Shown piece after piece: positions 63,001-64,000 of a stretch of DNA of 64,000 bases (within the stretch, counting starts at the first letter, position 1; each line of letters opens with the position of its first letter). The stretch lies in the NCBI GenBank assembly GCA_011009095.1, contig VTPC01000463.1, positions 211,220 through 275,219 on the forward strand. Direction: 5' to 3'. Under the pieces are notes generated by a model, which saw only the letters and a program-made list of their open reading frames with translations, had not been told where the DNA came from and searched no databases. Both the position numbers and the translations under genes were made by a program. The stretch is from Ignelater luminosus (taxonomy: Eukaryota > Arthropoda > Insecta > Coleoptera > Elateridae).

Positions 63001-64000
63001 TAATTACTATGCAGGTATAATGACATGCTACGTATTATAACCCATCGTTCTTCTTTTTATTCATACTTAATTATTTACGAGGATCCTTAAGGATTGCTCT
63101 TCTTAATTAATTTAAAAACTCGTTATTTTGCTTTATGTACTATAGAAAGTTTCGCATTGTCTTTTGTTTTATTTATAGCAAAATGTTGACTATTTCTTGT
63201 TTTGTTTTGTTTACAACAGGAGAGCGTCGTCATTCTGATTTATCGGAAATCAAAAATCAGAACATCATTCAATCATCATTTTTAATGATTTTATAACTTA
63301 ATTTAATCTACCGATTGTGTATAAAAAATTTCGCCTTTAATTTAATCAAACCGGAGTTTAGGTGTTAATTATATAAATTTGAAACAATTTTGAAAAGTGC
63401 TAAAAACAAATAAACTAATTTATGTCTCTACACAGTAACAAAACATAATTCTTTAGTCTGCAAGAACTGGAAGCTCATAACGAAAGCCAAACATATGAAA
63501 ACCAAGATTTATTTGTTTTAACGATTGTGTGTGCTCATCCGGATCTCTGATAAGTAGATAAGATCACAAAGATATAAGAAACAATTAAAAAATTTTTATT
63601 TTCTGCGGTTGAGGTATCGTTATTAAAAAGGAGAATTTAGAAAATACAGATGCGAACTTAAACAGTAATCAAGGACAGTGAAGGACTATAGAGACAATCT
63701 ACAATTATTCACAGATATATTTAACGTTAATATACATACGAAAACAAAAGATAATACAACTTTGGAGGCATGGCACAATCATCCAAAAATGTCTTTAAAA
63801 GAACAAGGAACAACTTGACGGCGACAGTAATACCATTAAAAAGGGAAACTACAAGACAGGAATATGAAGAACTCTATCCAAAAAACCAAGAATAAAACGT
63901 GAAAACAATTATGTGAAGAAGTAGACGAAGATATATAGAGAAACGGTTTTAAAGTTGTAACCAAAAAGATAAGTTCTCAAGGAAGTTTCCAAAGCAAGAA
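60025..64000. other. AT-rich DNA, no gene identified
   Basis: A 70-codon frame at 60123-60335 starts in good context (AAGATGGCT) and is basic. A GTAAGA that could be a donor lies at about 60284, but the protein is not recognisable and I do not call it a gene. A B-box-like AGTTCGAATCC lies at about 62243-62253. A short (TAAA)n run sits at about 62535-62550. From 62380 to the end the DNA is very AT-rich. Confidence 0.4.

Overview
This is AT-rich eukaryotic DNA, almost certainly from an insect. It has an irritans-type mariner, a pogo/Jerky-like DNA transposon, a histone H1-like fossil of insect type, a spliced Asn/Ser/Pro-rich coding exon and very low gene density. There is no operon structure, CRISPR array, convincing tRNA or rRNA gene, and no reverse-transcriptase, capsid or envelope reading frame. 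Apart from one exon, the coding-looking sequence belongs to transposons or decayed pieces.

Layout. 1-12 kb: gene-poor, holding two diverged copies of one dispersed repeat (3047-3472 and 6282-6637). 12.2-13.2 kb: the best host gene evidence, a first coding exon on the minus strand (12204-12759) with an in-frame upstream stop, a GTAAGT donor and a GC-richer 5' region. 15.7-16.4 kb: small unexplained GC-richer, exon-like islands. 16.6-22.7 kb: AT-rich DNA with possible hAT-type ends and a decayed tandem array of about 90-bp units (21740-22090). 23.4-24.1 kb: two convergent open frames of unknown origin. 24.5-25.8 kb: a complete mariner with perfect 33-bp inverted repeats, TA duplications and a broken DD34D transposase. 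29.2-29.3 kb: a histone H1-like pseudogene. 30.4-31.3 kb: an inverted-repeat element whose 419-bp body and right end are tandemly duplicated. 38.07-41.49 kb: a 3.4-kb pogo-type element with matching ends and TA flanks. It holds a broken Jerky/Tigger-like transposase on the minus strand and, head-on to it, the first part of a cysteine-containing insect protein of unknown function. Both lose their 3' ends at the same base. 44.8-45.3 kb: inverted clusters of a short motif. 57.8-58.1 kb: a 222-bp inverted-repeat element. The rest is AT-rich DNA in which I see no genes.

The most interesting item is the pogo-type element: it looks like an internally deleted copy of a larger transposon carrying two convergent genes. 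The PLDFT-containing exon at 12.2 kb, whose gene I could not name, comes next, followed by the tandemly duplicated element at 30.4 kb.
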